The notes under the pieces are model-generated. The model was not told where the DNA came from and searched no databases. It was given only the letters and a program-made list of their open reading frames with translations. Source: Sphingobacterium sp. UT-1RO-CII-1 (GTDB lineage Bacteria; Bacteroidota; Bacteroidia; Sphingobacteriales; Sphingobacteriaceae). From it: a stretch of DNA of 64,000 nucleotides. The DNA lies in NCBI RefSeq assembly GCF_026711005.1, contig NZ_JAPPVJ010000003.1, positions 1-64,000 on the forward strand, in the 5' to 3' direction. Below are positions 9,878 to 17,584 of the stretch, piece after piece; position 1 is the stretch's first letter; every line of letters starts with the position of its first letter. The translations under genes and the position numbers were made by a program.

Positions 9878-10209
9878 TACTGCACCTTTACGATTATTTC
9901 AATGTACTTACCTTGTAACTCTACGTTGTCTATATTCTCAATAGTGGTCTTTTTACCCCTAATTTCAACCTGCATAGCGTTGTTTAACTCTTTATCATCA
10001 CGATAGCGAATAAGAACCGAGTAAACCTTTTTTAAACTATCTTGGAAGGTTTCCGCTACCCTTGTGCCTTTTATTTCTTTAACCCAAGCCCAAGTGTCCC
10101 AATACAGCGTTTCTTTGGTTGTTGTTCCACCTCCTAGATCTCGCACTACTTCGTTTTTGTATATTGAAATTCTTTCTCGCCTTCTCCCTGCTCCTACATT
10201 TAAAGCCAT
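9877..10209 (-). CDS. Phage head closure / head-tail adaptor protein
   Basis: A 110-residue protein of the SPP1 gp16-like head-tail adaptor family. The beginning (AGRRRERISIYKNEVVRDLGGG) and the motif 'YWDTWAWVKEIKGTRVAE' are characteristic: an Arg-rich first strand followed by aromatic 'W.A.V..' and 'G.R..E'. It forms the ring that stops DNA leaking from the filled head. It overlaps the upstream connector gene by 10 nt and the downstream gp10-like gene by 1 nt. Confidence 0.82.
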   Translation of the reverse strand: MALNVGAGRRRERISIYKNEVVRDLGGGTTTKETLYWDTWAWVKEIKGTRVAETFQDSLKKVYSVLIRYRDDKELNNAMQVEIRGKKTTIENIDNVELQGKYIEIIVKVQ

Positions 10210-10724
10210 AGATTTTTATTATATGGTTTAACAAGGTTCTTTGTCGCATTGGATAATGTAGTAGAACTAAGCACTTGATTATTTCCGTTTATAACTAGGT
10301 TCTCTCTATTATCGTAATCGGTTAACACTTGCTTAAGTACTGCTATCTTTAAATCCTTTGGCAAAGGCTCAAATCCTGCTTTATAAGTGACGAAGTAGCC
10401 TCCATAATGGCTTAACTTTATTTTGAAAGTAACAGCACTGTTATACGGTATAGCGTTGCCTTCTTCGTCTGTTACCGACTCTATCTCCCTGACAGGCGAA
10501 CGAGGTAACCAAAGAGTGTCTTTTGTATCAGAATATACCTTGATACGCTTTTCAATCAAAGAGATATTAGCCCACATTTCAATATGGGTGCGAGCGGATG
10601 TGATAAGCTCATTTAATAAGTCGTCATCACCCGTATAATCAGCATCAATACGACAATAAACCTTAGCTTCCTCTAGGCTTACTGGCTCTGGTCCTATTTC
10701 CTCTAATATCTCTATGTTTAGCAT
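10200..10724 (-). CDS. Phage gp6-like head-tail connector (DNA packaging) protein
   Basis: A 174-residue protein of the HK97 gp6 connector family. The beginning is diagnostic: 'GPEPVSLEEAKVYCRID' followed by 'DDLLNELITSARTHIEMWAN', two helices that stack on the portal ring. The middle (LWLPRSPVREIESVTDEEGN) is also typical. It starts 1 nt after the stop of the preceding small gene, in the tightly packed connector block. It is expected to be a dodecameric ring under the portal. Confidence 0.88.
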   Translation of the reverse strand: MLNIEILEEIGPEPVSLEEAKVYCRIDADYTGDDDLLNELITSARTHIEMWANISLIEKRIKVYSDTKDTLWLPRSPVREIESVTDEEGNAIPYNSAVTFKIKLSHYGGYFVTYKAGFEPLPKDLKIAVLKQVLTDYDNRENLVINGNNQVLSSTTLSNATKNLVKPYNKNLWL

Positions 10725-10725
10725 T

Positions 10726-10950
10726 CTACTTTGTTTTTGTAGCTGTCTTTAACTCTTTTGTCTTAACAGGCGCTTTAGCTTCTTTAACATCTGTAGGTTC
10801 CGACAAAACCTCAACCCATCCTTTAGCAATGTATCGCTTTGCCTTTTGTTCGTTTGATTCCTCAAACACTTCACCTGGATGATAAAAACCACCGCAATTG
10901 CATGTGGGCTTTTTGCTGATCAGCACTTTTGCTTTTAATTTATACGCCAT
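10726..10950 (-). CDS. Small phage protein with CxC motif, unknown function
   Basis: A 74-residue protein. A longer reading from 11037 would overlap the upstream gene by almost 100 nt, so the ATG at 10950 (MAYKLKAKVL) is chosen; it overlaps that gene's stop by only 11 nt. Visible features are CNCGGFYHPGEVFE, which could bind a metal or simply be structural, then KAKRYIAKGWVE, and a Lys/Thr-rich disordered C-terminus. Similar small 'head-region' proteins are common in Bacteroidota phages but I do not know a defined role. Confidence 0.7.
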   Translation of the reverse strand: MAYKLKAKVLISKKPTCNCGGFYHPGEVFEESNEQKAKRYIAKGWVEVLSEPTDVKEAKAPVKTKELKTATKTK

Positions 10951-11206
10951 ACCGATCGCCTCCTCTTTCTTTACACAGTTTTTCCATTCGTTTCTCAAAA
11001 GATGATTTTTCAACTTTAACATCTGTAACTTTGTCACTATTGATAAGCTTCATAAAATCATCATAACAAACAGTTATAGGTGTAGACTCAATCATTTGAT
11101 TTTTATCTCCTACAGAAAGCTCACTTACAATAGTAATATTCACTGATACAGGCTTAATTGATACCTCGATAGTGGATGCTTTGATTATACTGTCTTTTAA
11201 TCCCAT
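10940..11206 (-). CDS. Small phage head-region protein, unknown function
   Basis: An 88-residue protein between the capsid block and the connectors. It has a beta-rich N-terminal half (STIEVSIKPVSVNITIVSEL) and a basic, Glu/Lys-rich C-terminus. I recognise no family. Its position suggests capsid decoration or connector assembly, but this is only inferred from neighbours. It overlaps the downstream gene by 11 nt. Confidence 0.6.
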   Translation of the reverse strand: MGLKDSIIKASTIEVSIKPVSVNITIVSELSVGDKNQMIESTPITVCYDDFMKLINSDKVTDVKVEKSSFEKRMEKLCKERGGDRYGV

Positions 11207-11267
11207 AATTCAATATTTTGTAGCAGTTGGATGAATCGAACATCCAACTTGTACCATACTGCTAATG

Positions 11268-11420
11268 CTATTTAATGAAGCCTTTTGCTTTAAGGTTATC
11301 AACCTGCAATACGCCTACCTTTATCTTTACACCCTCTTTAACATAAGGATGATCTTTTGTAGCCGTAACCTCTACTCTTTTAGTAGTATCAACTACTTTA
11401 CTTTCTTTTTTATCAGACAT
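11268..11420 (-). CDS. Very small phage protein (50 aa) after the capsid gene
   Basis: The ATG at 11420 opens a 50-codon frame ending in TAG at 11268-11270. The product begins MSDKKESKVV and contains VEVTATKDHPYVKEGVKIKV, then ends NLKAKGFIK. The 279-nt space between the capsid gene and the next gene in an otherwise gapless operon, the clean start, and the charged composition support a real gene. Small proteins of this length and flavour are common directly after capsid genes in Bacteroidota prophages. Function unknown. Confidence 0.65.
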   Translation of the reverse strand: MSDKKESKVVDTTKRVEVTATKDHPYVKEGVKIKVGVLQVDNLKAKGFIK

Positions 11421-11485
11421 TTTATGTAATATTAAATTTCTTACTCAATTAACTTTTATAAAGTGTAGGGTTTTACCCCTATACT

Positions 11486-12706
11486 TTATGGTGTTGCTAC
11501 AATAGCAGCTTTAACGTTGGCAAACGTATCCTGAACGAAAGCGTTTCTATCGTGACGCTTTACGTACGAGTGTAAGAATCGCTCTAATACAACAGTTCTT
11601 AAGTTTCTACGCAAATCGTCGTTTTCAGTTCCGATTTCCATAGTGTAGTCGTCAACAGGACGAACGATAAACTTCGTAAAGTCACCTACAATAGCTTCTC
11701 CTGGGGATAGCTCATCACTAATGACAAGTCTAACGTTGCCGATCAAAGTGCCGTCTTTGGTGTTAAACAAAGGCAAGATGTAATGCCCGTCAGATCCTTT
11801 TTCTAGAGTCATGTTTAAGTGATCAATAGAAGGGACTAACGCAATGTTAGGGTGATGGCCCGTCTGTGACACTTGCAATGCCATAGCTGCTAACGCATCG
11901 TAGTTATTAGGGTCTTTCACCGATAATCCAGTCACGTTAAACGCCGCTGTAAACTTTGATAGCCCATCAATCTCTTTTGGAGTTGTAGCAGAGTCTCCGC
12001 TGATAAGCTTTTTGTCTACTTCATCTTCAATTGCTTGAATACCATCAGTACGCAATTCTGCTTCAAACTGTTCAACGAACTTTAGGGTCTCAGTAGTAAC
12101 TTTAAAAACTACTGTTACTTTTTTTACCTTTGATTCATCATCTACAAACTCGAATGATCTAACAGGCTTTAACGCTCCCTCTGCTGTAAATTCAGCCGTA
12201 CCCTCTTCGTTTACCTTAGACACGTAAGTAATCAACCCCGCGTTTGTAGCCTGAGTGTTTACCAACTCGGATATTCTAGGGTTTACGCGAGGTGCACGGT
12301 TAATTGTCTTGTCTACCTCCGTACGGTATAAACTGGGCGCATTACCAGATACAGTTGCTGTTGTCATTGGAGACGAAACAGCTTTGATCTTGAATTTTTG
12401 ACCTTTGGTAGAAGTTGACGATTCGGCAATAGCTTTGAATGCCTCTTCGTTTTCCTTTAACTCGTCAGACAATGACTTTTCCTTAACCGTAACGCCTCCG
12501 CCTTGCTCAACTTTAACAGTAAGCTGATCCAAATGCTTTTGCATTTCTTTTGCATCTTCCTCAGACTGCTTAAGCTTACCTTCTAACTCTGTCGCTTTCT
12601 GCTCCGCTGCTTCGGCTTTTTCTTTAGCAAGCTTTACAGCTGCTTCGTTCGCATCCAATTTGGTCCCGAACCCTTTTACTTTTTCTGCTACTTCGTTTTC
12701 TTCCAT
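11486..12706 (-). CDS. HK97-type phage major capsid protein
   Basis: A 406-residue capsid protein. The first about 80 residues are a charged coiled coil (AVKLAKEKAEAAEQKATELE) that matches the HK97 delta domain, an internal scaffold normally removed by the protease encoded just upstream. The remainder has HK97-fold features: PRVNPRISELVNTQ, an E-loop/P-domain region (FKVTTETLKFVEQFEAEL), 'GDSATTPKEIDGLSKF', and the A-domain 'EAIVGDFTKFIVRPVDDYTMEI'. The order protease then capsid is canonical. Confidence 0.93.
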   Translation of the reverse strand: MEENEVAEKVKGFGTKLDANEAAVKLAKEKAEAAEQKATELEGKLKQSEEDAKEMQKHLDQLTVKVEQGGGVTVKEKSLSDELKENEEAFKAIAESSTSTKGQKFKIKAVSSPMTTATVSGNAPSLYRTEVDKTINRAPRVNPRISELVNTQATNAGLITYVSKVNEEGTAEFTAEGALKPVRSFEFVDDESKVKKVTVVFKVTTETLKFVEQFEAELRTDGIQAIEDEVDKKLISGDSATTPKEIDGLSKFTAAFNVTGLSVKDPNNYDALAAMALQVSQTGHHPNIALVPSIDHLNMTLEKGSDGHYILPLFNTKDGTLIGNVRLVISDELSPGEAIVGDFTKFIVRPVDDYTMEIGTENDDLRRNLRTVVLERFLHSYVKRHDRNAFVQDTFANVKAAIVATP

Positions 12707-12738
12707 CTCACTTATCCTTTTCTCTTGTGAAAATTCTG

Positions 12739-13413
12739 TTATAAAAAGTTCAATACTGCTTTAGTGTAGACAGCCGGCTTTTCTTTCTCCGAAGTGTCAT
12801 CTGACGGCTTAAGAGAGTCATAAAGTGACTTGATACGTTCGCTTAATTGAATAAATGTTTCGTCTGTGTATTTACCATTACGCATTGCTTTTTCAAGCAT
12901 GGCAACAGTAGCAAAGATGTCCTCTGCTGACTTAATTCCTGTTACAGGAGTATTGGAGTTTGCGCCCCAAAATTGAAGACTAGAGCCTTCTAATAATATG
13001 TTTTCATAAATGTAGTTAGCATCAGATTTGTGCTGCTCGTTTAAAGTGATGTAGCCGTGTGAATGCTCTGTGATAATACCATCCTCAACCATTAATAAGA
13101 AGTCACGCCCCGCATTGTGTCTGCCTGCCTTAGATTCATAGTACAACCCAAAGTCATCCTCTTTCAAATCAAGTATGACCGCTATAGCGTTTTTCTTGTT
13201 GTGGTCTAATAAATGTTTAATTCTTGGCCTAGCTGATTTTGGGCCATTCTCACGAATAGATTTAGCAAATGCCCCTTTAACAATAATATCGCCATCACTA
13301 TCTTTTGAGCCAAAATGAGCGAAGTAGCCCGTAACAATCCCTTGTTTTACGTCTACATCCTTAAATCCTTGACTAATTCCTTTGGTTAACATACCCTGCA
13401 TAATCCACCTCAC
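12739..13413 (-). CDS. HK97-family prohead (capsid maturation) protease
   Basis: A 224-residue serine protease of the S78 type. The N-terminal half reads VTGYFAHFGSKDSDGDIIVKGAF, the typical first strands; the catalytic His is probably in 'HLLDHNKKNA' and the catalytic Ser in 'TEHSHGYIT'. The function is to cut the capsid delta domain and scaffolding in the prohead. Several Met codons lie near the start (13413, 13401, 13392); MLTKGISQGF at 13392 is also plausible. It follows a 160-nt intergenic gap with strong secondary structure. Confidence 0.88.
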   Translation of the reverse strand: MRWIMQGMLTKGISQGFKDVDVKQGIVTGYFAHFGSKDSDGDIIVKGAFAKSIRENGPKSARPRIKHLLDHNKKNAIAVILDLKEDDFGLYYESKAGRHNAGRDFLLMVEDGIITEHSHGYITLNEQHKSDANYIYENILLEGSSLQFWGANSNTPVTGIKSAEDIFATVAMLEKAMRNGKYTDETFIQLSERIKSLYDSLKPSDDTSEKEKPAVYTKAVLNFL

Positions 13414-13573
13414 TTAATAGAAAATGGGCGAAATAGAAACCTCAACACATGATCAACAGCACTTTTCTATTTCGCCCAATCTCTTTTTGTCATAACCCTG
13501 ACCACAAATCGTCCTACAATCTACCGCTAAGATAATTAGCTAAAATTACATTTGCAAACTTTTGCTAAAATAT
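13414..13573 (-). promoter_or_regulatory. Structured intergenic gap between portal and protease
   Basis: This is the longest gap inside the head operon apart from that near 11300. It contains a perfect 15-bp inverted repeat, 13425-13439 with 13464-13478 (TGGGCGAAATAGAAA and its complement), separated by 24 nt. A second inverted repeat, GCTAAA/TTTAGC with a 3-nt loop at 13564-13578, overlaps the portal stop codon. The related TTAGCTAAAA also occurs at 13536-13545. A long hairpin with no U-tract points to RNA processing, mRNA stability or a repressor site rather than a plain terminator. Confidence 0.5.
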
Positions 13574-14983
13574 TTAGCTTTTATTTATTTCATCTTCTAT
13601 TTTTGGCTTATTGTCCACTCTCATAGATTGTTGACTTTGCTTTAACAACTCAGCACTCACAATCTTAATATTAGTAGGGTGCAGCATCATGTCAGCTATA
13701 GGATCTTTAAACACATCCCAACCTATAACACTTCTAAATTCATTTGTAGAGAAGTGTCCAGAGCCATAAACCTCACGCATCAATTTAACATCAGGCTGCA
13801 GCTCTGGATAAAAAGCATTATCCGCCTCAAGCATGTATTTTCTTCCATCTCCTTTAGTAAACATAGGGATTAACCAATGGTTCAGTCCTTCTGTTATATC
13901 GTTATGTTGTGGCATCACAACCTGAGTAACTAAGGCCTTGTATGCCCCTTCTTGGTTATCATACTTAGCACCATCTTTAATACCTAATAAAATAGGATCT
14001 ACGTTGAATAACGAACATGTCTTTTTTAAATCCTCTTGATCTGCTTCGATTAACTTCATATCCGCAACGCTATCACCTATGTTATGCACTTTAACAGATG
14101 CGCTTGTAGCTTGGATGTTCATGTAGTTTTCTGGACCCTGCAGCTTTTCTTTGATACGATCGTTTAACGTATCGAGTTGCTCTTGTGTCATTACCTCTTC
14201 GTCCCCCGTTGGTTGCTCAGCACTAACAAGGTATGCACGCCCACCATTGATGTAAGCACGTGTTTGCGCCTTTTGATTTGCCTTTTCTCTATTTAGGATA
14301 TTCCTACCAACCTCTATTGGCGCAATAGCATGAAGTCCGGCACCTGCATAATTATATAATGGATTCCATTTTTTGATGTGCAAAACACGATGTGGTTCAA
14401 TCTCCAATGGCTTGCCGTCAAAATAGAAAATGTAATGTTTTATAGGATTACGAAAATCATTTGAGTATATCGGCTCTACCAAATGAGGGGGCAAAGAATA
14501 CAATGCGACTGGCTTACCAGCATTCTTTCCAATGCTTGGAATATCCGCATAAATCATACACTCCCCTAGTGTATTATAAAAGCCTCCTATATCCTCTAAG
14601 AACTGCATTCTTGTCTGATAGCTGTTAGGCCTATTGAGTAAATCCAACAAAGGGTGCGTCTCCACCTCTTGAAGAGCCTTTACTTTGTATTCATTGGCCT
14701 GCTTGATAAATTCAGCCTTTTGCCTGTAGTTTAGGTAATATGCTGCCTTTTGTTCATTTGTGACCTCATATAGTAGCCAAGGGCAAGGTTTAAACTTATC
14801 AATAATTATACGAACGATAGGAAAGACATAAGTAGAGCTGAACATTGCCTCCTCTAATAATCCACCTTTACCGCCTTTAAGCAAATCAACAATATCCTTA
14901 CCTATACTCACAACAGGAGTAAACACACCATATCCGCTAGGTGTATAGCTTTTCTTTTTAAATAATCTTCCCCACATTCCCAT
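13574..14983 (-). CDS. HK97-family phage portal protein
   Basis: A 469-residue protein with features of the Phage_portal family: basic N-terminus (MWGRLFKKKSY), then 'MFSSTYVFPIVRIIIDKF', 'HPLLDLLNRPNSYQTRMQFLEDIGGFYNTLGECMIY', the helix 'NREKANQKAQTRAYINGG', and the stem 'QEDLKKTCSLFNVDPILLGI'. It forms the dodecameric DNA channel at one capsid vertex. It lies between the large terminase and the protease, as expected. Confidence 0.93.
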   Translation of the reverse strand: MGMWGRLFKKKSYTPSGYGVFTPVVSIGKDIVDLLKGGKGGLLEEAMFSSTYVFPIVRIIIDKFKPCPWLLYEVTNEQKAAYYLNYRQKAEFIKQANEYKVKALQEVETHPLLDLLNRPNSYQTRMQFLEDIGGFYNTLGECMIYADIPSIGKNAGKPVALYSLPPHLVEPIYSNDFRNPIKHYIFYFDGKPLEIEPHRVLHIKKWNPLYNYAGAGLHAIAPIEVGRNILNREKANQKAQTRAYINGGRAYLVSAEQPTGDEEVMTQEQLDTLNDRIKEKLQGPENYMNIQATSASVKVHNIGDSVADMKLIEADQEDLKKTCSLFNVDPILLGIKDGAKYDNQEGAYKALVTQVVMPQHNDITEGLNHWLIPMFTKGDGRKYMLEADNAFYPELQPDVKLMREVYGSGHFSTNEFRSVIGWDVFKDPIADMMLHPTNIKIVSAELLKQSQQSMRVDNKPKIEDEINKS

Positions 14984-14998
14984 ACTGCACTTATTATT

Positions 14999-16342
14999 TT
15001 AGTTGTTATATATTTCTCTCTTCTTCTTAGCGTACTGGGGGTAAACAGCGTATCTAATAGCGTCAATAGCGTGATTAAATGCATCGACAGGTATTTTACT
15101 TTTCTTGTCATGCCACACGTAATTATTGAACTCCTTCCCTAACTCCACGCTAGAAGGATCTACAATTATTTCGTTAAAATCCTGCAATACCGCTATTCCT
15201 GCTGTAATACTACCTTGTCCTTTAATAGTAGCTTTAATGTTGTTACCCAACCCTTTTAATTCTGATATCAATCTAGGTTCTGCGCTATCAGCGTATATAA
15301 GACCACTCCTTGCAGCGTCGCTATTAGCCTCGTATATCTCGCTTGTCTTAAGTTTAGGCTTGTATAGATGTAATTTAACATACAACCTCTTCCGCTTCTT
15401 ATCTATTGATGTTTGAACCAAAGTTGTAGGATCAGTACTGAATCCAAAGTCTTGCCCCCATACAGATGGAGCAACCTCTTCAAACTCTCCATATCTCCAG
15501 TTGGTGAATATCACCCCCTCAGCCTTATCAAGCCAACCGCCTAAAACAACGTGTTTGTAATAGCGATAAAGTTTTACCTTTCGAGGATGGGTTACTTCAA
15601 GTTTTAATATTTCATCTTCTGTTTTATCTTTTAGATCCTCATAACATAACCTTGACTCTTCAAAGTCTGCAAGTAGGTTTTCGGCTATATGCTCCTTTTG
15701 CATATCCAGGTAGCTAGAGTGAATATAAAGCACGTTACCAACTATGCCGTTAAACCCCTCGGGCACCCCTCTTTCTTCGAAAAACTCTTTGTATATCCAA
15801 TGCTCCTTTGTTGTAGGGTTTAGGATTATTACGTTTAGGTTTCGCTTTTCAGCCCTAATTGATTTCTTTATTTTATCCCAACCGCTATAGTCAGGCATTT
15901 CCTCTGCTTCATCTAGTACGAAAACAGAAAACCCCTTCAATGATTTTAAAGAGGCTGTTTGATTGCCAGAACTAGTTTTAATACCCTTGAATGCTATCTT
16001 AGCCTTTTCGTTACCTTCATCATCTAACGCAATAACCCTGTCTTTTAACACATCGAAAGAAGACTCACAGTTAAGCAAATCAATTTTTTCCTTAAACTCT
16101 GGTACAATCGAATCTTGGGTAGCGGTTAACGTGTATCTAGTGTAAAGAACAGACCTAGCCCAATCTTTGGCCATAACACACGTAGCGGTACCAACAGCAA
16201 AAGACTTTTGACTATTTCTACCGCCTGTAACAATAGCTGTATCGACTACATAGAGAGGGTCATCTTCATCCGTAACCTCAGGCCATCTAAATAGCGATTC
16301 GTACTTATCACTTATCGTTAGTTCTTCCTCCGCTACTTCCAT
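14999..16342 (-). CDS. Phage terminase large subunit
   Basis: A 447-residue packaging motor of the Terminase_3/PBSX type. The Walker A motif is GGRNSQKSFAV near residue 37, Walker B is VFVLDEAEEMP near residue 140. The C-terminal RNase H-like nuclease shows GQDFGFSTDPT, YADSAEPRLI and VDAFNHAIDAIRYAVY, where Asp residues bind the metal ions. It overlaps the small terminase by 35 nt. It cuts concatemeric DNA and pumps it through the portal using ATP. Confidence 0.94.
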   Translation of the reverse strand: MEVAEEELTISDKYESLFRWPEVTDEDDPLYVVDTAIVTGGRNSQKSFAVGTATCVMAKDWARSVLYTRYTLTATQDSIVPEFKEKIDLLNCESSFDVLKDRVIALDDEGNEKAKIAFKGIKTSSGNQTASLKSLKGFSVFVLDEAEEMPDYSGWDKIKKSIRAEKRNLNVIILNPTTKEHWIYKEFFEERGVPEGFNGIVGNVLYIHSSYLDMQKEHIAENLLADFEESRLCYEDLKDKTEDEILKLEVTHPRKVKLYRYYKHVVLGGWLDKAEGVIFTNWRYGEFEEVAPSVWGQDFGFSTDPTTLVQTSIDKKRKRLYVKLHLYKPKLKTSEIYEANSDAARSGLIYADSAEPRLISELKGLGNNIKATIKGQGSITAGIAVLQDFNEIIVDPSSVELGKEFNNYVWHDKKSKIPVDAFNHAIDAIRYAVYPQYAKKKREIYNN

Positions 16343-16853
16343 CCCCTACACTCCCTTTACTAAACTTGATTGTTGTTGTTCTTGGCGACATTGTGCCATC
16401 CGTTGACTTATGGTCCACCTCTTGTTTATCTTTCCAATTCTCAGGGCTACGGTTCTTTGTCCAATATTGTTGGTTTCGGAAATCACCAGGCAAGAACTCT
16501 TCTAGCGTAACAACTTGGACTGTCTCTCTTTCGACTCTTTGCCCTTTCTCATTGTAAGAAACCTCTTTAACCTTGAAAGCTTGCTGCTTTGGAACTATCC
16601 TGTCTCTAGCTCCATTAAACAAGGATTCAGCAACTTCCATATCAGCTACACGCTTGCCCGCACGTATGGACTCTAAAAACCCCTCTTTACTTTTCTTCCA
16701 ATTGTTTATTGTTGCTTCACAAACAAGAAAAAAATCTGCTAAATCCTTATCAGTAGCACCAAGCAAACATAGCTTATAAGCCTGTTCTGTAAACTCTTCT
16801 TTAAAATCAGAAGGCCTACCTCCTACATCTATTTCTTTATCCTCTTCACTCAT
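16308..16853 (-). CDS. Phage terminase small subunit
   Basis: A 181-residue protein that recognises the packaging site. The N-terminal half shows GGRPSDFKEEFTEQAYKLCL followed by 'LGATDKDLADFFLVCEATINNW', a helix-turn-helix seen in many small terminases, then 'AKRVADMEVAESLFNGARD'. The C-terminal part (LEEFLPGDFRNQQYWTKNRSPE NWKDK, read with a break) is typical of Bacteroidota phage small terminases. Overlap with the large terminase implies coupled translation. Confidence 0.88.
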   Translation of the reverse strand: MSEEDKEIDVGGRPSDFKEEFTEQAYKLCLLGATDKDLADFFLVCEATINNWKKSKEGFLESIRAGKRVADMEVAESLFNGARDRIVPKQQAFKVKEVSYNEKGQRVERETVQVVTLEEFLPGDFRNQQYWTKNRSPENWKDKQEVDHKSTDGTMSPRTTTIKFSKGSVGDGSSGGRTNDK

Positions 16854-16884
16854 TGTAAACCTCCTGACTTAAACTGAAACTCTC

Positions 16885-17154
16885 TTACAACACAAATGGA
16901 GCAGGCTGGATAACATACTCCTTAAGCACTAAGCCTTCATCACTTCCATTACTCAAGCCTTCAATAGCTTTTCTGACATCCTTATAGTTACCAACAACAA
17001 GGATATTGTAGTCAGATGCATATCTTATAATAGTATGCTCTCCATCTTCTTTAGCATGAGGGTCCAGACCTTTACAAATCGACACAATACTATTAGTGCC
17101 ATAAAAACTAGTTGTAGAATCAGATTCATGTTCTACGGTGAAAAATTTAATCAT
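16885..17154 (-). CDS. Hypothetical phage protein (89 aa)
   Basis: An 89-residue protein just upstream of the small terminase. It begins MIKFFTVEHESDSTTSF and is acidic to neutral with no transmembrane segment; the last part ends EYVIQPAPFVL. I recognise no family. It is transcribed with the packaging genes or from the AT-rich gap upstream (17155-17317), which carries a terminator-like hairpin. Confidence 0.55.
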   Translation of the reverse strand: MIKFFTVEHESDSTTSFYGTNSIVSICKGLDPHAKEDGEHTIIRYASDYNILVVGNYKDVRKAIEGLSNGSDEGLVLKEYVIQPAPFVL

Positions 17155-17240
17155 GTGTTATGTATTTAAATCAAACTAACATTTTTATCAAAAATAAGCT
17201 AAAACATTTTATCAACAAAACAAAGACTAAAATATATAGC

Positions 17241-17310
17241 AAAAGAAAGCCCCAACATCGGGCGACGTGGGGCTAACTAACTAACCAATTATAAACCTAA
17301 ATTATGAAAA
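17241..17310 (-). terminator. Terminator-hairpin element, copy A (prophage)
   Basis: Just downstream of the 82-residue phage gene. On the minus strand it reads TTCATAATTTAGGTTTATAA and then a 7-bp stem (AGCCCCA with TGGGGCT) whose loop contains GTCGCCCGAT, followed by TTTCTTTT. The same leading sequence is found at 20514-20578 and the same loop at 51081-51165. It acts plausibly as a terminator separating the integrase unit from the packaging genes. Confidence 0.6.
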
Positions 17311-17317
17311 GACTATT

Positions 17318-17566
17318 TTAAATAAATGTATTAATTTCTACTCTAACTGTAATGTTGTCGTGTAAGATATTTTCTCCATCATACTCAAACACTTTCATCG
17401 TAAAATCTTTTTCATCACGCCCTATCAAGTGAGGAGCTTTTTTGCATATCTCGTCAATACAATTCTGCTTTATTATTCTTAAAGCACCATCATCATCCGC
17501 AAGGCACCTTGGAACAACTGACCTTGCAGCGTAATATCCTAATGTTATTATGTTGCTCACACACAA
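17318..17566 (-). CDS. Hypothetical phage protein (82 aa) downstream of integrase
   Basis: An 82-residue protein starting 19 nt after the integrase stop codon. It begins MCVSNIITLGYYAARSVV and contains 'IIKQNCIDEICKKAPHLIG'. It has four Cys residues with no clear metal-site spacing. I recognise no family. Co-directional with the integrase and ahead of a terminator, it probably shares the integrase transcript. Confidence 0.5.
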   Translation of the reverse strand: MCVSNIITLGYYAARSVVPRCLADDDGALRIIKQNCIDEICKKAPHLIGRDEKDFTMKVFEYDGENILHDNITVRVEINTFI

Positions 17567-17584
17567 ATATACTAACTTATTTAG

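Noticed and set aside
17282..17320. Mini-frame ATGAAAAGACTATTTTAA as a leader peptide
   Set aside because: Only five codons; the T-runs favour the opposite strand as the transcribed one. Kept as a note under the repeated element.
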